This document shows positions 11,505 to 21,840 of a DNA stretch of 64,000 nt, in pieces. Each line of letters opens with the position of its first letter. The first letter of the stretch is position 1. The notes beneath the pieces are model-generated. The model did not search any database, was not told the origin of the DNA, and saw only the letters and a program-made list of their open reading frames with translations. Both the position numbers and the translations under genes were made by a program. The stretch is from Brachypterus glaber (lineage: Eukaryota; Arthropoda; Insecta; Coleoptera; Kateretidae), in the NCBI GenBank assembly GCA_958510825.1, contig OY294045.1, forward strand, positions 8,173,916-8,237,915, written 5' to 3'.

Positions 11505-11582
11505 AGTCCTTAGTGCACTCGAATGTTTTTTTGATTTCGCTTCGCGTCGTCAAAAAAACTTTATTCTCGTGCACTAAGGACT
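11505..11582. repeat. Foldback hairpin with agtccttagtgcactcg arms
   Basis: AGTCCTTAGTGCACTCG at the left pairs with its inverse ending CTAAGGACT at 11582. A second inner pairing (GTTTTTTTGA/TCAAAAAAAC) encloses a CG-rich tip, cgcttcgcgtcg. Hairpins built on the same plan, with outer gtgcact blocks, T/A-run arms and a CpG-rich tip, occur at 60357-60435 and in variant form at 38095-38205 and 22820-22930. Confidence 0.75.
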
Positions 11583-11935
11583 AAAGTCGCTTACTCGTTA
11601 CGAAAACTATTATTTTCGTTTTTGAATGTTTAGATGTTAAGTCGTAGGAAAAATAGTATACGCACCTCGGCGCAAACCATTTCAGTGCACATAGAGCACT
11701 AAAAACAGAAAATAAAATTAAAATGTTCTTATCAGGCGCACCTATTTCTAGATGCGCTGGTAAGGTATTGCGTTTAAAATAATACTTATCTGCTATATCT
11801 TCTTTACCTAAAAAATATTATTAGTCAATACCTTACTAAAGTTTAAATTTTTTTGCCTAAATAAAGAATTTTTAATAAAATTCTTGATAAATCGTTAAAA
11901 TAATTAAAAAAGAACGAAAAACTGAATAAAAGTTA

Positions 11936-11988
11936 ACTTCTAACGTTTCGGGATCTAATCTGATCCCGTTTTCAAAGAAAATTATTAA
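11936..11988 (-). repeat. Degenerate hammerhead-like hairpin (TTGAAAA..GAAACGTT)
   Basis: On the minus strand TTTGAAAA precedes a perfect 7-bp stem (GGGATC(A)/(T)GATCCC) and then GAAACGTTAG. It shares the C3 and G8 changes of the motif near 4440-4490, so I expect no self-cleavage. It is read as the same class of Penelope-like terminal motif. Confidence 0.4.
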
Positions 11989-12014
11989 TTTTTGAAAGAA
12001 TTTGTGCAATATTT

Positions 12015-12066
12015 GCCTTTATCAATCAAAATATATAATATATAATATATTTTGATTGATAAAGCC
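12015..12066. repeat. AT-rich hairpin tttatcaatcaaaata
   Basis: TTTATCAATCAAAATATAT at 12018 onward is the reverse complement of the segment ending at 12063, around a short TA loop. The stem is nearly perfect over about 20 bp. It borders the dispersed repeat that begins at 12066. Confidence 0.7.
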
Positions 12067-12265
12067 AATATTATTACCAATTAATACCATCAATAATTAG
12101 CTTAATATTATGAAAAAAATTAAAAAAAAAACTAAATTTTCAAATGTCAGTTCAAAGTATTTATGTGAGCAAATGTCATTGATCAAGGCTACTTGATTTT
12201 TATGAAAATTTCAAAAAATATAATTTCTGTTAATAATTTTTTTATTATTTAAATAAAAATAGTTA
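12066..12265 (+). repeat. Dispersed repeat family E, copy 1
   Basis: About 190 bp shared with 21640-21840 in the same orientation: ttaccaattaatac, caataattagct, gtcagttc..agtattta, caaatgtcattgatcaagg, ctacttgatttttatgaaaa. No ORF and no obvious terminal repeats. Could be a fragment of a larger transposon. Confidence 0.65.
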
Positions 12266-12617
12266 AATAGTGCTAGTAATGAAAAAACTAATATATAAAC
12301 TACTGTAGAGAAGACTATTATAGCCTCGCACTTTTAAATCCCTTGCTGCTACGCAGCTCGGGATTTTATACGCTCGGCTATAAAAAATTTGTATTAAGAG
12401 CGGGACATCTTTAAATTTTGCTCACATGAGTGACGTCATAACATTTCGCCCTCAAGTGGCGCCATCTTTAAAAGTTTAAATATGATAAGCCAAGTATCAG
12501 CTTATTTAAAAAGGATTTTGATTCTGGTGTTAACAGTGTTTTTTATAAAAATATTATTTAAATATCAATCTATTTTCTATTTCTAATCATATTTTCTAAT
12601 CATCGTACAGAGTGATA

Positions 12618-12661
12618 TTGGTAGACTGCAGTTTCGGGCTGCTGGCCCTCTTCAGTACCAA
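12618..12661 (-). ncRNA. Type I hammerhead ribozyme with complete core
   Basis: Read on the minus strand: TTGGTA, CTGAAGA, GGGC-CAGCA-GCCC, GAA, AC-TGCA-GT, C, TACCAA. TTGGTA/TACCAA gives a perfect 6-bp stem I, GGGC/GCCC a 4-bp stem II, and AC/GT a 2-bp stem III. All conserved positions are present (CUGANGA, GAA, the A15.1-U16.1 pair) and H17 is C, the favoured GUC cleavage site. Very short stem III helices are typical of hammerheads in Penelope-like elements and retrozymes and may act as dimers. The expected function is self-cleavage after C17 of a transcript from the minus strand. Activity itself is inferred. Confidence 0.85.
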
Positions 12662-12759
12662 GAGTCAACTCGCACGCTGATTAAGAAAATAATCTTTGAC
12701 TTTATTCACTAAATGAATGATGCCCTGAGATTGATGTTTGCTTGTGCGCCATCTATTGC

Positions 12760-12796
12760 CAGCAGCCCGAAACTGCAGTCTACCAATATCACTCTG
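12760..12796 (+). pseudogene. Truncated hammerhead ribozyme half
   Basis: The plus strand carries the 3' portion only: gccagcagcccgaaactgca, then GTC and taccaatatcac. The CTGAAGA box and the 5' side of stem I are replaced by ggcgccatctattg. It cannot fold alone into a hammerhead, but it mirrors the intact copy in the opposite arm. Confidence 0.75.
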
Positions 12797-12840
12797 ATTA
12801 GATTATTAGAAAATAGATTGATGGAATATTTAAATATTAT

Positions 12841-13444
12841 ATTTTAGTTACGAATATCTAAAATAGGATTAACCAAAACAAACAATGCAATATTGATGTT
12901 TACAAAAGTTAAAATGGTATATTCTTTTGTTTTTTTTTTTTTAAATTAAAATAGAATAAATTTTATGCTATTCTGTTATTTTTACAAAAGAATTTTTTAT
13001 ATTTTGTTTATTTAAATTTAAACCAGTTTTAATCTTTTTGCATGTCAGTTGCACAAAGTCTAAAGAATTGAATTAATTTTATAAATTAAATCTAATCATA
13101 GAACTCTGTTTATTATTTTAGTTGTATTTGTTATACACTGATAATTCGTTACCGTAGTAAATACTTAACGTTTTTGAATTTACCTGCCCCTTTCGTCTTA
13201 GGTTCCTTTCAAAGAACTTTTACCTCTAGTAGTTATTTCAGACCAATGTTTATGAAGGTGTCATCTTTTTGTTTCTTTGTTTACATAAACGTACGCGATG
13301 CTGCTTCTGGTGTAAACATAAGTATCGCTAGTTTTGACTTTCTGGTGACCAGAGCGATGTTGCGTAATTTTCGTTTTATCATTATGATAAATCTTTATAC
13401 CTATATTAAAATTTTAAAAAACTACTATACTACGACTATAAATA
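12841..13444. other. No element recognised
   Basis: AT-rich sequence followed by somewhat less AT-rich sequence. The ORF at 13174-13491 (plus, 105 codons) runs into the transposon beginning at 13445, has no recognisable domain and lacks a codon-level signal I can defend. I leave it uncalled. Confidence 0.4.
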
Positions 13445-14441
13445 CACAGGCCCACAAAAAAATTTTGTTCTGTGTCTTGGATTCCATATGATATTCCTAT
13501 GTATTTTTTTCCGCTGAAACTAAATCCGCAACCCGTTTAACCCCTACACGTCAGGATTTTGACATAACCTCAAAAAACACTCGAAGAACTACTGAAACCT
13601 CTAAAATCATCTATGCCATACTACTGTCAGCCCCCTGTCCCCAAATTGCTAATTCTAAAACCCCAGAAACCCATAATCCCCTAACCTCATAACAGCATAG
13701 CCGCATAACCTCCAAACCCAGTAACCTCATTAAGTAGAAAAATCTAGTTTGGGAAAGCAGAAAAAATTCTTCAGTTTTTTTTGTGGAACATAGTCATAGG
13801 TAAGTAATTCTATAACCCCAAAATCCCCCAACACCATAACCTCAAAATCCCTTCACTTCGTAATCCCATATACTATATCCCCTTAATCCCGTTATCCTAT
13901 TCTGTGGAGAAGTCTGGTTAAAAAAATAATGAAGTAGACCTTGATTCATGACTTCACTCACAAAACTCTTATGATTTTGAGAACCGGACTTCTCCACAGA
14001 ATAGGATGATGGGGTTAAGAGGTTATAATATATGGGATTACGGAGTGAAAGGGTTAGGAGGTATGATGGGATTTTAGGGTTATACAGTTTCTTATTTATA
14101 ACTATATTCTACAAGAAAATTTCACGTAATTGTTCTGTTTTCCCGAACCAGATTTTTCTATTTAATGAGGTTACGGGGTTTTGAGGTTATGGATTAATGG
14201 TATTTCGAGGTGAGGGGATTATGGGGTTACGAAATTACGAATTTGGAGAACGGGGGTGAAAGTGGTATGTAGTAGATGATTTTAGCGGTTTCAGTAGTTT
14301 TTCAGGTGTTTTTTGAGGTTATGTCAAAATCCTGACGTGTAGGGGTTAAACGGGTTACGGATTCTGGTATCAGCGGGAAAAAATACATAGGAATATCATA
14401 TTGGAATCCAAGACTCACAAAAAAAAAATTGTGGGCTTGTG
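13445..14441. mobile_element. PIF/Harbinger-like palindromic MITE, copy 1
   Basis: The ends are CACAGGCCCACAAAAAAA at left and the inverse of CACAAGCCCACAA at right. The inverted arms extend hundreds of bases through cttggattcc, tgatattcctatgtattttt, cgctgaaac, ttaacccctac and caggattttgacataacctc. The interior has short units such as ataacctcaaaatcccc repeated many times, and a central inverted pair (ctgtggagaagtctgg / ccggacttctccacag). The flanking triplets are ATA and TTA. The copy at 26504-29675 has an exact TAA duplication, so the PIF/Harbinger (3-bp TWA target) placement comes from that copy. No transposase. Confidence 0.75.
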
Positions 14442-14981
14442 TTATGTTTGATAATGTAATATAATTAAATTTATTAAAATTAAACTACTAGTTCATATAA
14501 AACTCAAATAAAACTAATATTTCTTAAAATTTACAATAAAATATCTAAAGCAGGTGTTGCAACCGGCAACACTGTATTGCTTGACAAAGTTTACGACATT
14601 AGACTGTGAGTTTACACATTCTTTCTCTCTCTTTACGCATACTAAGTGTAAACAATAGTCACTCCCCACCAGCCCCTCACCGTAGTTGGTTCACGCTTCA
14701 AACAAAGCATACGGTAGATTTCATCATGTTCCTTCTTGAGGTAAAAGTTCTTTGGTTCCTTTTCATATGTCAGACTTTATGCAGTCATTTAAGCCACTTG
14801 ATCTGAATATAACGTACTTAATTTTACTAATAATTTCTCTGTGTGTATACCTAAACTGACAGATCCATTCAACATGTTGTAACATAATGTTGTAATAATA
14901 CGATGAACTCATGACAACAGCTAATTGCTGTATAAACGTTTTACCCTAAATGCAACAATTATTTTCCATTTAACAGTATTG
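14442..14981. other. No gene or element recognised
   Basis: Less AT-rich in 14600-14760 than its surroundings, with a 66-codon ORF at 14606-14806 that shows no known motif. No repeat partner was seen in the window. It could be unique intergenic DNA or an old repeat. Confidence 0.4.
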
Positions 14982-15848
14982 GTCCAGTCAAATAATAAAT
15001 GTGAATTGAAATAAATGTACAAGGCTGATATTTTAAAGGGTAGTAGTTTATGGTAACAGAACACTTCCGTTAGTTTTTCACCGGGGGATTTGCATAAGGA
15101 GTGTCCTCTATCTTGAATTTTAGGGGTGAGTTGCTTAATATGTATCTTAGGATAAAAATGCATATAACCAATTTTGTTAAGGAGGAAATTTTCAATATTT
15201 TTTATTTGGGTCATTTTTTTAATATATTAATGACAATCGAGTTAATTCAAAAATAGCCAAAATTGTTTTTTTCCATTTTTCAGGCAAATTATTCATCGGA
15301 GGATAAGTTATGAGCATACTTGTAACTCTTAAAAGTTTCATAGATTATAAATTTTCATAGGTACTTTGGTACGGTTACAGAGGGCACAACTCGACTTTCA
15401 GCTCCCACTGTAACCAAAACGAAACACTTATGACAATGCATAATATATAAAACTTATAGAGAATTTCAAGAGCTACAAGTTTGCTCCTAACCACTTTTAA
15501 CATCCGATAAATAATTTGGCTGAAAAATTAAAAAAAACAATTTCAGCCCCAACGTGGCCATTTTTGAATATTTATAACTCGATTGTTATTAATATATAAA
15601 AAAAATTATTTAAACAAAAGTTGTTGAAAATTTTTTTCATAACAAAATTGGTTATATGCATTTTTATCTTAAGATGCATATTTAGCGAGATAACCGCACT
15701 CACCCCTAAAATTCAAGATAGCGGACACCTCTTAGTCAAATCACCAGGTGAAAAACTAACAGGAGTGTTTTGTTACTATCCACCCTTTAAAATATCAGCC
15801 CGTGTACATTATTTGCAATTTAACATAGGAATTTTTCGTTGACTGGAC
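14982..15848. mobile_element. Family B palindromic element, copy 1
   Basis: The ends are GTCCAGTCAA at left and its inverse TTGACTGGAC at right. The inverted arms share tgatattttaaagggt, ttttcacc..ggtga, tcttgaattttaggggtgag, aaaatgcatataaccaattt, atcgagtt and atccgatgaataatttg-type blocks. The centre holds tacggttacagagggcac facing cccactgtaacc. A second, half copy spans 26490-26503 plus 29676-30080, split by a PIF-like insertion. The small ORFs in both arms are mirror by-products. Confidence 0.75.
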
Positions 15849-16076
15849 TATATTTAATAATATAACAGATTTGGTATTTTATTCAATAAATATACTGGAT
15901 AGACAAAAAGCTTTCCCATATGTGCATAAAATTTAAATTTTCTTCATGCATTTCGGATTAATTAACATTATTATTTAAATTGCTAAAAAGAGTCTATATA
16001 TTAAATTTTCCCAAATTTCTTGCATCGAGAATTTGTAACCGTCTTAAATACTAATCGTTATTTATAATACAAGGGC
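15849..16076. other. AT-rich sequence before the assembly gap
   Basis: No ORF, repeat partner or motif recognised between the family B right end and the run of N. Confidence 0.5.
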
Positions 16077-16276
16077 NNNNNNNNNNNNNNNNNNNNNNNN
16101 NNNNNNNNNNNNNNNNNNNNNNNNNNNNNNNNNNNNNNNNNNNNNNNNNNNNNNNNNNNNNNNNNNNNNNNNNNNNNNNNNNNNNNNNNNNNNNNNNNNN
16201 NNNNNNNNNNNNNNNNNNNNNNNNNNNNNNNNNNNNNNNNNNNNNNNNNNNNNNNNNNNNNNNNNNNNNNNNNNNN
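16077..16276. other. Assembly gap, exactly 200 N
   Basis: An unbroken run of N of round length, so probably a scaffold join or placeholder whose true size is unknown. Any frame running through it is meaningless, and repeats that seem to end near it cannot be judged. Confidence 0.99.
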
Positions 16277-16520
16277 TTTTGGCATTTTTTATTCAAAACT
16301 GTCTAAAAAAGTGAAACTTTGTCGAATAGCAAATAAATTTGTTTATTAAATTATATTAAATTAAAAAAAAATCAAAAAAATATTATTTAATTATAAAGTT
16401 GGAAATTTTGGCACAAAAGTAAAAAGTTAGATAACAATCAGCTTGTGGGGAGGCACATGTCTTACTAGTTATTTATAATTTTTATAAATGCCTTTATATT
16501 TCTTAAAAAAAATATACTCG

Positions 16521-16727
16521 AAGTGCCGCGACAACGTGATGGGGCACGTTGTCGCACTTTTCAAGACTTCACAAAAAAAAACATACCCTATAAATTTTTC
16601 CATGTTTTTTCTTTAAATAATGTTACTGAAACATGCAGCTAAAATTACCATTCGGTCAATTAAAACAAAAAATACAAAAATAAAGGAAAAAACTGACTTT
16701 GAATGAAAAGTGCGACAATTAGCCCCG
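16521..16727. repeat. aagtgc..gacaacgtg hairpin plus third arm
   Basis: GACAACGTG at 16530-16538 pairs with CACGTTGTC at 16545-16553, flanked by AAGTGC/GCACTT with a three-base bulge. A further aaaagtgcgacaattagccc arm occurs at 16705-16726 in the direct sense of the first. Nearby cactaagtcacttagtg (16740-16757) is another short palindrome. Origin and function unknown. Confidence 0.6.
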
Positions 16728-17038
16728 GTCACCCCTAGGCACTAAGTCACTTAGTGCACTAGGTTCGTTTTACTTGTAGATTATTTTAAATATTTCTGCA
16801 CTAAGCGACTTAGTGTTTGTTTGGCGAAACGTACATTTTTGTAACAAAAATTAAAAAACAACAGTGAAAGTTAAATTTGTCAATATCTCAAAACCATGTT
16901 TTTGGACTTAGTGCTCTTTACTTGTAAGCCGACGATATCAACATCTGTCTAAAAATTCTTAGTTATGGACATTTGCCCGATAAAATACAATGCCATGGTC
17001 ATGACTTCATGTAGCCCGATACTGCAAATAATGAAATA

Positions 17039-18170
17039 CACGGTGTATTTGAAATAGAGTCGGAAATTTTAACACATGATTCTACATCATAAAATATGAC
17101 AAAAAGTTCCTATAAACATATGTCTAAAAATGCGTCATAAGGGAGCTACGCCCCTTTGAAAGTGGCTAAAAAAATCAGTTTTTATTTAATAACTCAGGAA
17201 CCCTTTGAGATATATCAACAAGGTTTTGCACGTCAACCAATCCTACCAAGGCCCGTTTTATGTGTTATTTTCATATACTTATTTCAACCAGGGGTGTGCG
17301 AAACGGGGGGGGCTTATCAGTTTTTTGTCCCAAACTTTTTCTGTGTAACTTTTTTGCAATTTTATTTTTGAAATATGATTCCTCAGGTCAAAATACATAA
17401 AAAAGGTACTCTTGTTATAATACTGTAGGATTAACCGTTTTCGAGAAAAGTTCATTTGAAAGTGAAATTTCACGGTTCGAGGACGAAAAATTAAATACTA
17501 AAATGTCGAAAACCAAAATTATAATGATGCAGGGCGAATGTACATTAAAGACTAAGAAAAAAACCTTATAGCCCTTTAAAAATGGTGCATATTTAGGAGA
17601 CCATAGCTCCATTAGGATTGATTTTTGGAAGTACCTGTATATGAGGTTTTTTTCTTAGTCTTTAATGTACATTCGCCCTGCATCATTAAAATTTTGGTTT
17701 CAAAATTTTAGTATTTAATTTTTCGTCCTCGAACCGTGGAATTTCACCTTCAAATGAATTTTTCTCGAAAACGGTTAATCCTACAGTATTACAACAAGAG
17801 TACCTTTTTTATGTATTTATACCTGAGGAATCATATTTCAAAAATAAAATTACAAAAAAGTTACACAGAAAAAAGTTTGGGACAAAAAACTGATAAGCCC
17901 CCCAGTTTCGCACACCCCTGGTTGAAATAAGTACATGAAAATAACACATAAAAAGGGCCTTTGTAGGATTAGTTGACGTGCAAAACCTCGTTGATATATC
18001 TCAAAGGGTTCCTGAGTTATTAAATAAAAACCGTTTTTATTAGCCAATTTCAAAGGGGCGTAGCTCCCTTATGACGTATTTTTAGACATATGTTTATAGG
18101 AACTTTTTGTCATATTTTATGATGTAGAATCATCTGTTAAAATTTCCGACCCTATTTCAAATACACCGTG
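17039..18170. mobile_element. Family A palindromic DNA transposon, copy 3
   Basis: The ends are CACGGTGTATTTGAAATAG and its inverse, both flanked by TA (17037-17038, 18171-18172). The arms of about 520 bp are inverted copies carrying tcggaaattttaac, ttctacatcataaaatatga, cgtcataagggagctacg, aactcaggaacccttt, ggggtgtgcgaaac and tcgagaaaa..ggttaatcctacag. The centre is about 60 bp. Close relatives are 33813-34986 and 48988-50167. The 60-70-codon ORFs in all copies are the same DNA read in both arms, not a conserved protein. Confidence 0.88.
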
Positions 18171-18304
18171 TATAGGCTGCTACAAAATTGCAGTAAATTT
18201 TTATGATTTATCAATATTGCAGTTCCTTGAAAACTCCACAAACGATATTGACATTCTTAAATAAAAAGACCTTGATCCCATTACTTTTTACCATCAATCA
18301 ACTT

Positions 18305-19157
18305 GGTAGCTGTTTAGTTGGTTGTATAATAAATCAGGCAACAAACCTAATGCATTTTATCGACAAACAAATCATGAGGATATGTCATGCGTCTTATTTC
18401 ATGGTATACTATCCACAGGAAACCAAAAGACGTATTTTTGACGTCAATTATTGGGCACTTTTTATTATCTGACATAAAGACCTATTATGACGTCTTGCTG
18501 TCGTCTCAGTGACGTTTATATATATAGTTGCTTCTGATATGGATTTACCAGTAACAATAAGTGATGTGTCATCAGCAAACTGAGAGAGAGAGAGATTTGT
18601 TTAAGAATTGTTTTAAATCGTTTGAAAATATAGTAAATAAAAGTGGGGAGAGTATGAATCCTTATGGAGTACCACATGGGATGTCCATTGTCATCGATTT
18701 AAATTTAAAATTAAAATTATTACCATTTAATCCTACAATTTCAGCAGTTACCGATTTTTCAAAAATGTTTTTATCCAAAAAAGTGTTGCTCCACGAATCC
18801 ACGCACCTTCCAGTCTGCTCAAAAAAATTGAGTGACAAACCATAGTATAATCCGCCTGACACTGGCTTCAATGTATTCATTGTTGAGTTGAATTTCACAT
18901 CGTTATATTTGGAAAAAATAACCTTAACTAATTCTACGATGACATTCTCAGCATAAATATTACCTAAATCTACTTTTAAATAAAGATAACCCAAAATTTT
19001 TAATCTTGACATAGCCTTGTACAATCAATACAATCAATTGTTTTTTTACTGCTGCCACAAAGACTTACAGGAATTCATCAATCACGTTGCTTTTACTAAA
19101 CAATTGTTTATATAATAAATCAACTAATAAACCTAATGCATTTTATTGACAGATAAT
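18305..19157 (+). repeat. About 60-bp direct repeat flanking the RT fragment
   Basis: ataataaatca..caa..aaacctaatgcattttat(c/t)gac(a)a occurs at 18324-18370 and again at 19112-19156, in the same orientation, either side of the reverse transcriptase remnant. It could be a target duplication blurred by age, or the recurring UTR of tandem retrotransposon fragments. I cannot decide which. Confidence 0.5.
18550..19024 (-). pseudogene. Non-LTR retrotransposon reverse transcriptase palm fragment
   Basis: Reverse transcription at the target site is the role of the parent protein. The minus-strand frame from 19024 ends with MDIPCGTP, a stop where Gln is normal (GTPQG), then GFILSPLLFTIF.NDL in the same register. 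After a frameshift it continues as LSQFADDTSLIVTG (about 18550-18590). The GTPxGxILSPLLF and FADD blocks are motifs of the non-LTR reverse transcriptase palm, with the catalytic Asp pair in FADD. One stop and at least one frameshift show it is dead. The portion upstream of MDIP is weakly conserved. Clade cannot be set from this piece. Confidence 0.75.
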
Positions 19158-19435
19158 TTTATACAAAACGCTATAGATTTTAAATTAATTATAAGACTAA
19201 TTTACAGCGATGGTATTTTTTTACCGTAAATAAACCATTAATTACCCAGGATACATCAAATTTGATTTTTGAGAGTTTATACTCATTTTGTACTTCTCTT
19301 TTTAACAAAATTTTTTAAAGAGAAATTTATGACGAGACTATGGTGTATGAATATTAATCTTAATGTGGTTGCCTAAAATTATTTTAAGGTTATGAAACAT
19401 TCTTTTGCAGAATTTTACAAAAATATCTACTTTTT

Positions 19436-20066
19436 TTATGCATATTGTTACACCAGTCAAGCATTTATTTTTTAATTAGCTAAAGCTAAATTATTTAGCC
19501 TAGATATAATCCTATTTGATTCTTAAAATATATCGCCTTCTAAATTCTGAAATATCGTATCTGAAAAATGCCTCCCATTAAAAAAAAAACACCAAACCAG
19601 CAAACTACCAAACCAAACCATTATTAACGTTAACCAACGCCTCCCATTAAAAAAAAAACACCAAACCAAACCATTTTTAACTTAAACCAACGCCTCCCAT
19701 TAAAAAAAAACACCAAACCAGCAAACTACCAAACCAAACCATTGTTAACGTAAACCAATGCCCCCATTTAAAAAATCAAACAGAACAATATTTTGCTATA
19801 TATTCTAACAAAAAAACTAGTGTACTGGTAGTAGTAGTTTGGTAGTTTGCTGGTTTGGTGTTTTTTTTTTTTTAAATGGGAGGCGTTGGTTTACGTTAAC
19901 AATGGTTTGGTTTGGTAGTTTGCTGGTTTGGTGTGTTTTTTTTTAATGGGAGGCGTTGGTTTACGTTAACAATGGTTTGGTTTGGTAGTTTGCTGGTTTG
20001 GTGTTTTTTTTTTAATGGAAGGCGTTGGTTTACGTTAATAATGGTTTGGTAGTTTGCTGAGGAGGT
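19436..20066. repeat. Family F repeat with inverted arrays of a roughly 73-bp unit
   Basis: After atgcatattgttacacca and tatatcgccttctaaattct comes an array of about three units (aaaccaacgcctcccatt, A-run, caccaaaccagcaaactacc) on the left. A 70-bp spacer follows, then three units in inverse orientation (19832-20055). The array unit and the leader also occur at 50612-50985 in reverse complement. The A or T runs vary in length between units. This is a satellite born within or carried by a transposon; ORFs across it are low-complexity artefacts. Confidence 0.8.
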
Positions 20067-20968
20067 GACTTTTAGACCGCACAGTATACTCTGATATAGA
20101 ACATAAAACATTGTTTAATGCTGTAATACTCTGATATATGAATTTTTGTCTGTAATGCTTTCTCGTCCAATGACCAATTATAAAGTTAAAGTAGCCGTCT
20201 CGAATGAGCGAAAGCACTTTCTTATAAAAAAAATAAATTAATTGTCGATTAATATAATTAATAAGTTTTGTTGTTTTATTTTTTATGCTGTAAAGCTGTA
20301 AATAATTTATTACATTGTGGATGGGTAAAAATTATAATATTTTTTTGTGTATTTTTTTGACCTTTTATATGGTTTTATTTTTTTTTTCTTTTATTGTGAA
20401 TATTAAAAAAGTTATGTCCAGAATTTTTTTAATTTTGGGCGACAGGAAGGGGTTATAAAAAAAATTATAACATTTTTTGTGTAATTTCATTTTAAATGTA
20501 ATTTTTTTCTTTGCTTATTTCTCCATGTTTTAGAAAAAAAAATATCAATATACTGTAAGGTCCTTCCTTATTTAAAATTCAAAAATATTTTGAATACCTG
20601 AGTGTGCCTTTGCACGCATTCTAGAACAAAAATGCGAATCCCCTACTCTTGACAAGGTCGGTCCGTCGAGAGGCGACTTTGGGTAGTCAGTCAAGCAGAG
20701 ATTTTCGCTGTGTTGTAATGTGTTGTGTGTTTTTGGAACTCTCCGGGTATGTGAGTTAAAATTAAATCTTTAAAACTTATTTTCCAGTATTTAGATAGTT
20801 ACATTCAATTGTAATCACACGTTTTTTGTGTTAAAATGTATTTCTATGTCTGTTTGAGTAAAATTATGCTTTTTCGGGGTCAAAAATACCTATAATCTGA
20901 GATAACTTTTTGCACTTTTAAAATTACGACTCAACTGTCTTAGAAAAACACCGCAATCAGCAAGCAGC
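20067..20968. other. No gene recognised
   Basis: At 20060-20095 gaggtgacttttagaccgca resembles the family I terminus (gtgacttttggaccgcactg), truncated. The remainder is T-rich. Around 20570-20750 a less AT-rich stretch (aaggtcggtccgtcgagagg) has no ORF and no partner here. Confidence 0.45.
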
Positions 20969-21198
20969 TCGTTTTCTAAACTTGTACTCGTGCGCTAAAA
21001 ACGTGTTATGAAACGAGTGCTTTACTATTTTGCTCTAAAATAAAAAAAAACTTACATTTAAATTGATGACCGATTTAGGGATTTTTGTTTTGGGTTGACA
21101 TTACAATTTTCGCTGTTTGAAATTTATAGAACAAACGATATTTTGATATCTTTTATAGTCAGCTCTTCTCTTTTTCACTGCAAGTAACCAAGCCACAA
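20969..21198 (-). repeat. Dispersed repeat family C, partial inverted copy
   Basis: Matches the 3' half of the copies at 6118-6590 and 22467-22943, in the opposite orientation, from the foldback tip (gctcgttttctaaacttg) to tctttttcactgcaag. The 5' half is absent. Confidence 0.7.
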
Positions 21199-21639
21199 TT
21201 TTAAAAAAGTTTCCTCCCAAGCAAGGGCATTAGGGCACATAATTATGTACATCAATTACAGACCCTTTTCTCTGGTAATCAGGTCAGCCAGGCATGTACA
21301 AATTCTGCCCATTGTATTTGTAAGTCGGCTATAAATTATTAAAGGAATTCGATTCCTGAGCTTCTATAGTTATTGTAATTTCCTATAGTCTCGTATTAGG
21401 GTGAAATAAATAACTTTTTTTTCACTACTAGCTTTAGAACATACCATTATTTATCATGTTTTCAGACTGTGAAATCAATTTTCTTCACCTATAGCAATAA
21501 TATTTTTTTCTCTCCTAGTAGGAGTAAATATTATAAACAACTGATTTCTGTCACTTTAGATGTTTTAGTTCTTTGTACAATTTTTACTAATTAAACCCAA
21601 GAAAATAGCTTTAAATAACTTTTTATTTATTAAATATAA

Positions 21640-21840
21640 TTAATTATAATTATTACCAATTAATACAATCAATAATTAGCTAAATATTATAAAAAAAATA
21701 AACAAAATTTTTAAACGTCAGTTCGAAGTATTTATTTTAGCAAATGTCATTGATCAAGGCTACTTGATTTTTATGAAAATTTCAATTTCATCATTTCTGT
21801 TAATAATTTATTTTATTATTTGAATAATAGTATATTAAAG
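21640..21840 (+). repeat. Dispersed repeat family E, copy 2
   Basis: Matches 12066-12265 over most of its length, including tcattgatcaaggctacttg and ttctgttaataattt. Non-coding. Confidence 0.65.

Larger units (their letters stand above)
10390..11640 (+). repeat. Family D repeat, copy 1, split by a family A insertion
   Basis: The parts 10390-10521 and 11256-11640 together match the reverse complement of 59160-59525. Landmarks are cacgaaataaagaaaaatgc, gatatttttctatcgcacga, gtacatagt, cacactcatttatccaaacg and gtctagaccgtagatcgaac. The copy at 59 kb is uninterrupted, which defines the family A insertion between the two parts. Both copies are non-coding. Confidence 0.75.
12550..12840. mobile_element. 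Hammerhead-bearing palindromic element, copy 2
   Basis: Inverted arms run from atatttaaata(t)..atcaatctattttct at the left to agaaaatagattgatgg..atatttaaat at the right. Inward of these, both arms carry gatattggtagactgcag..cgggctgctgg and its inverse, which is the ribozyme's stem I 3' side, stem III and stem II. The left arm retains a complete hammerhead (minus strand). In the right arm the CTGAAGA and stem I 5' side are gone. The unique centre (about 12665-12750) is shared with copy 1 at 5590-5680. The non-coding, 290-bp structure indicates a non-autonomous, probably retro-transposed RNA family. Confidence 0.7.

Noticed and set aside
13174..13491. 105-codon plus-strand ORF
   Set aside because: No recognisable domain, and it ends inside a MITE; more likely chance in a slightly less AT-rich stretch, though an exon cannot be excluded without transcripts.
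16051..16296. ORFs of X residues across the N run
   Set aside because: Assembly gap; no sequence to support coding.
18662..18845. Plus-strand ORF over the reverse transcriptase fragment
   Set aside because: The minus strand carries the GTPxG and FADD motifs; the plus frame is a shadow.
19560..20066. CRISPR array, because of the regularly repeated unit
   Set aside because: The units are contiguous, with no unique spacers, occur in both orientations and are in a eukaryotic genome; this is a satellite.
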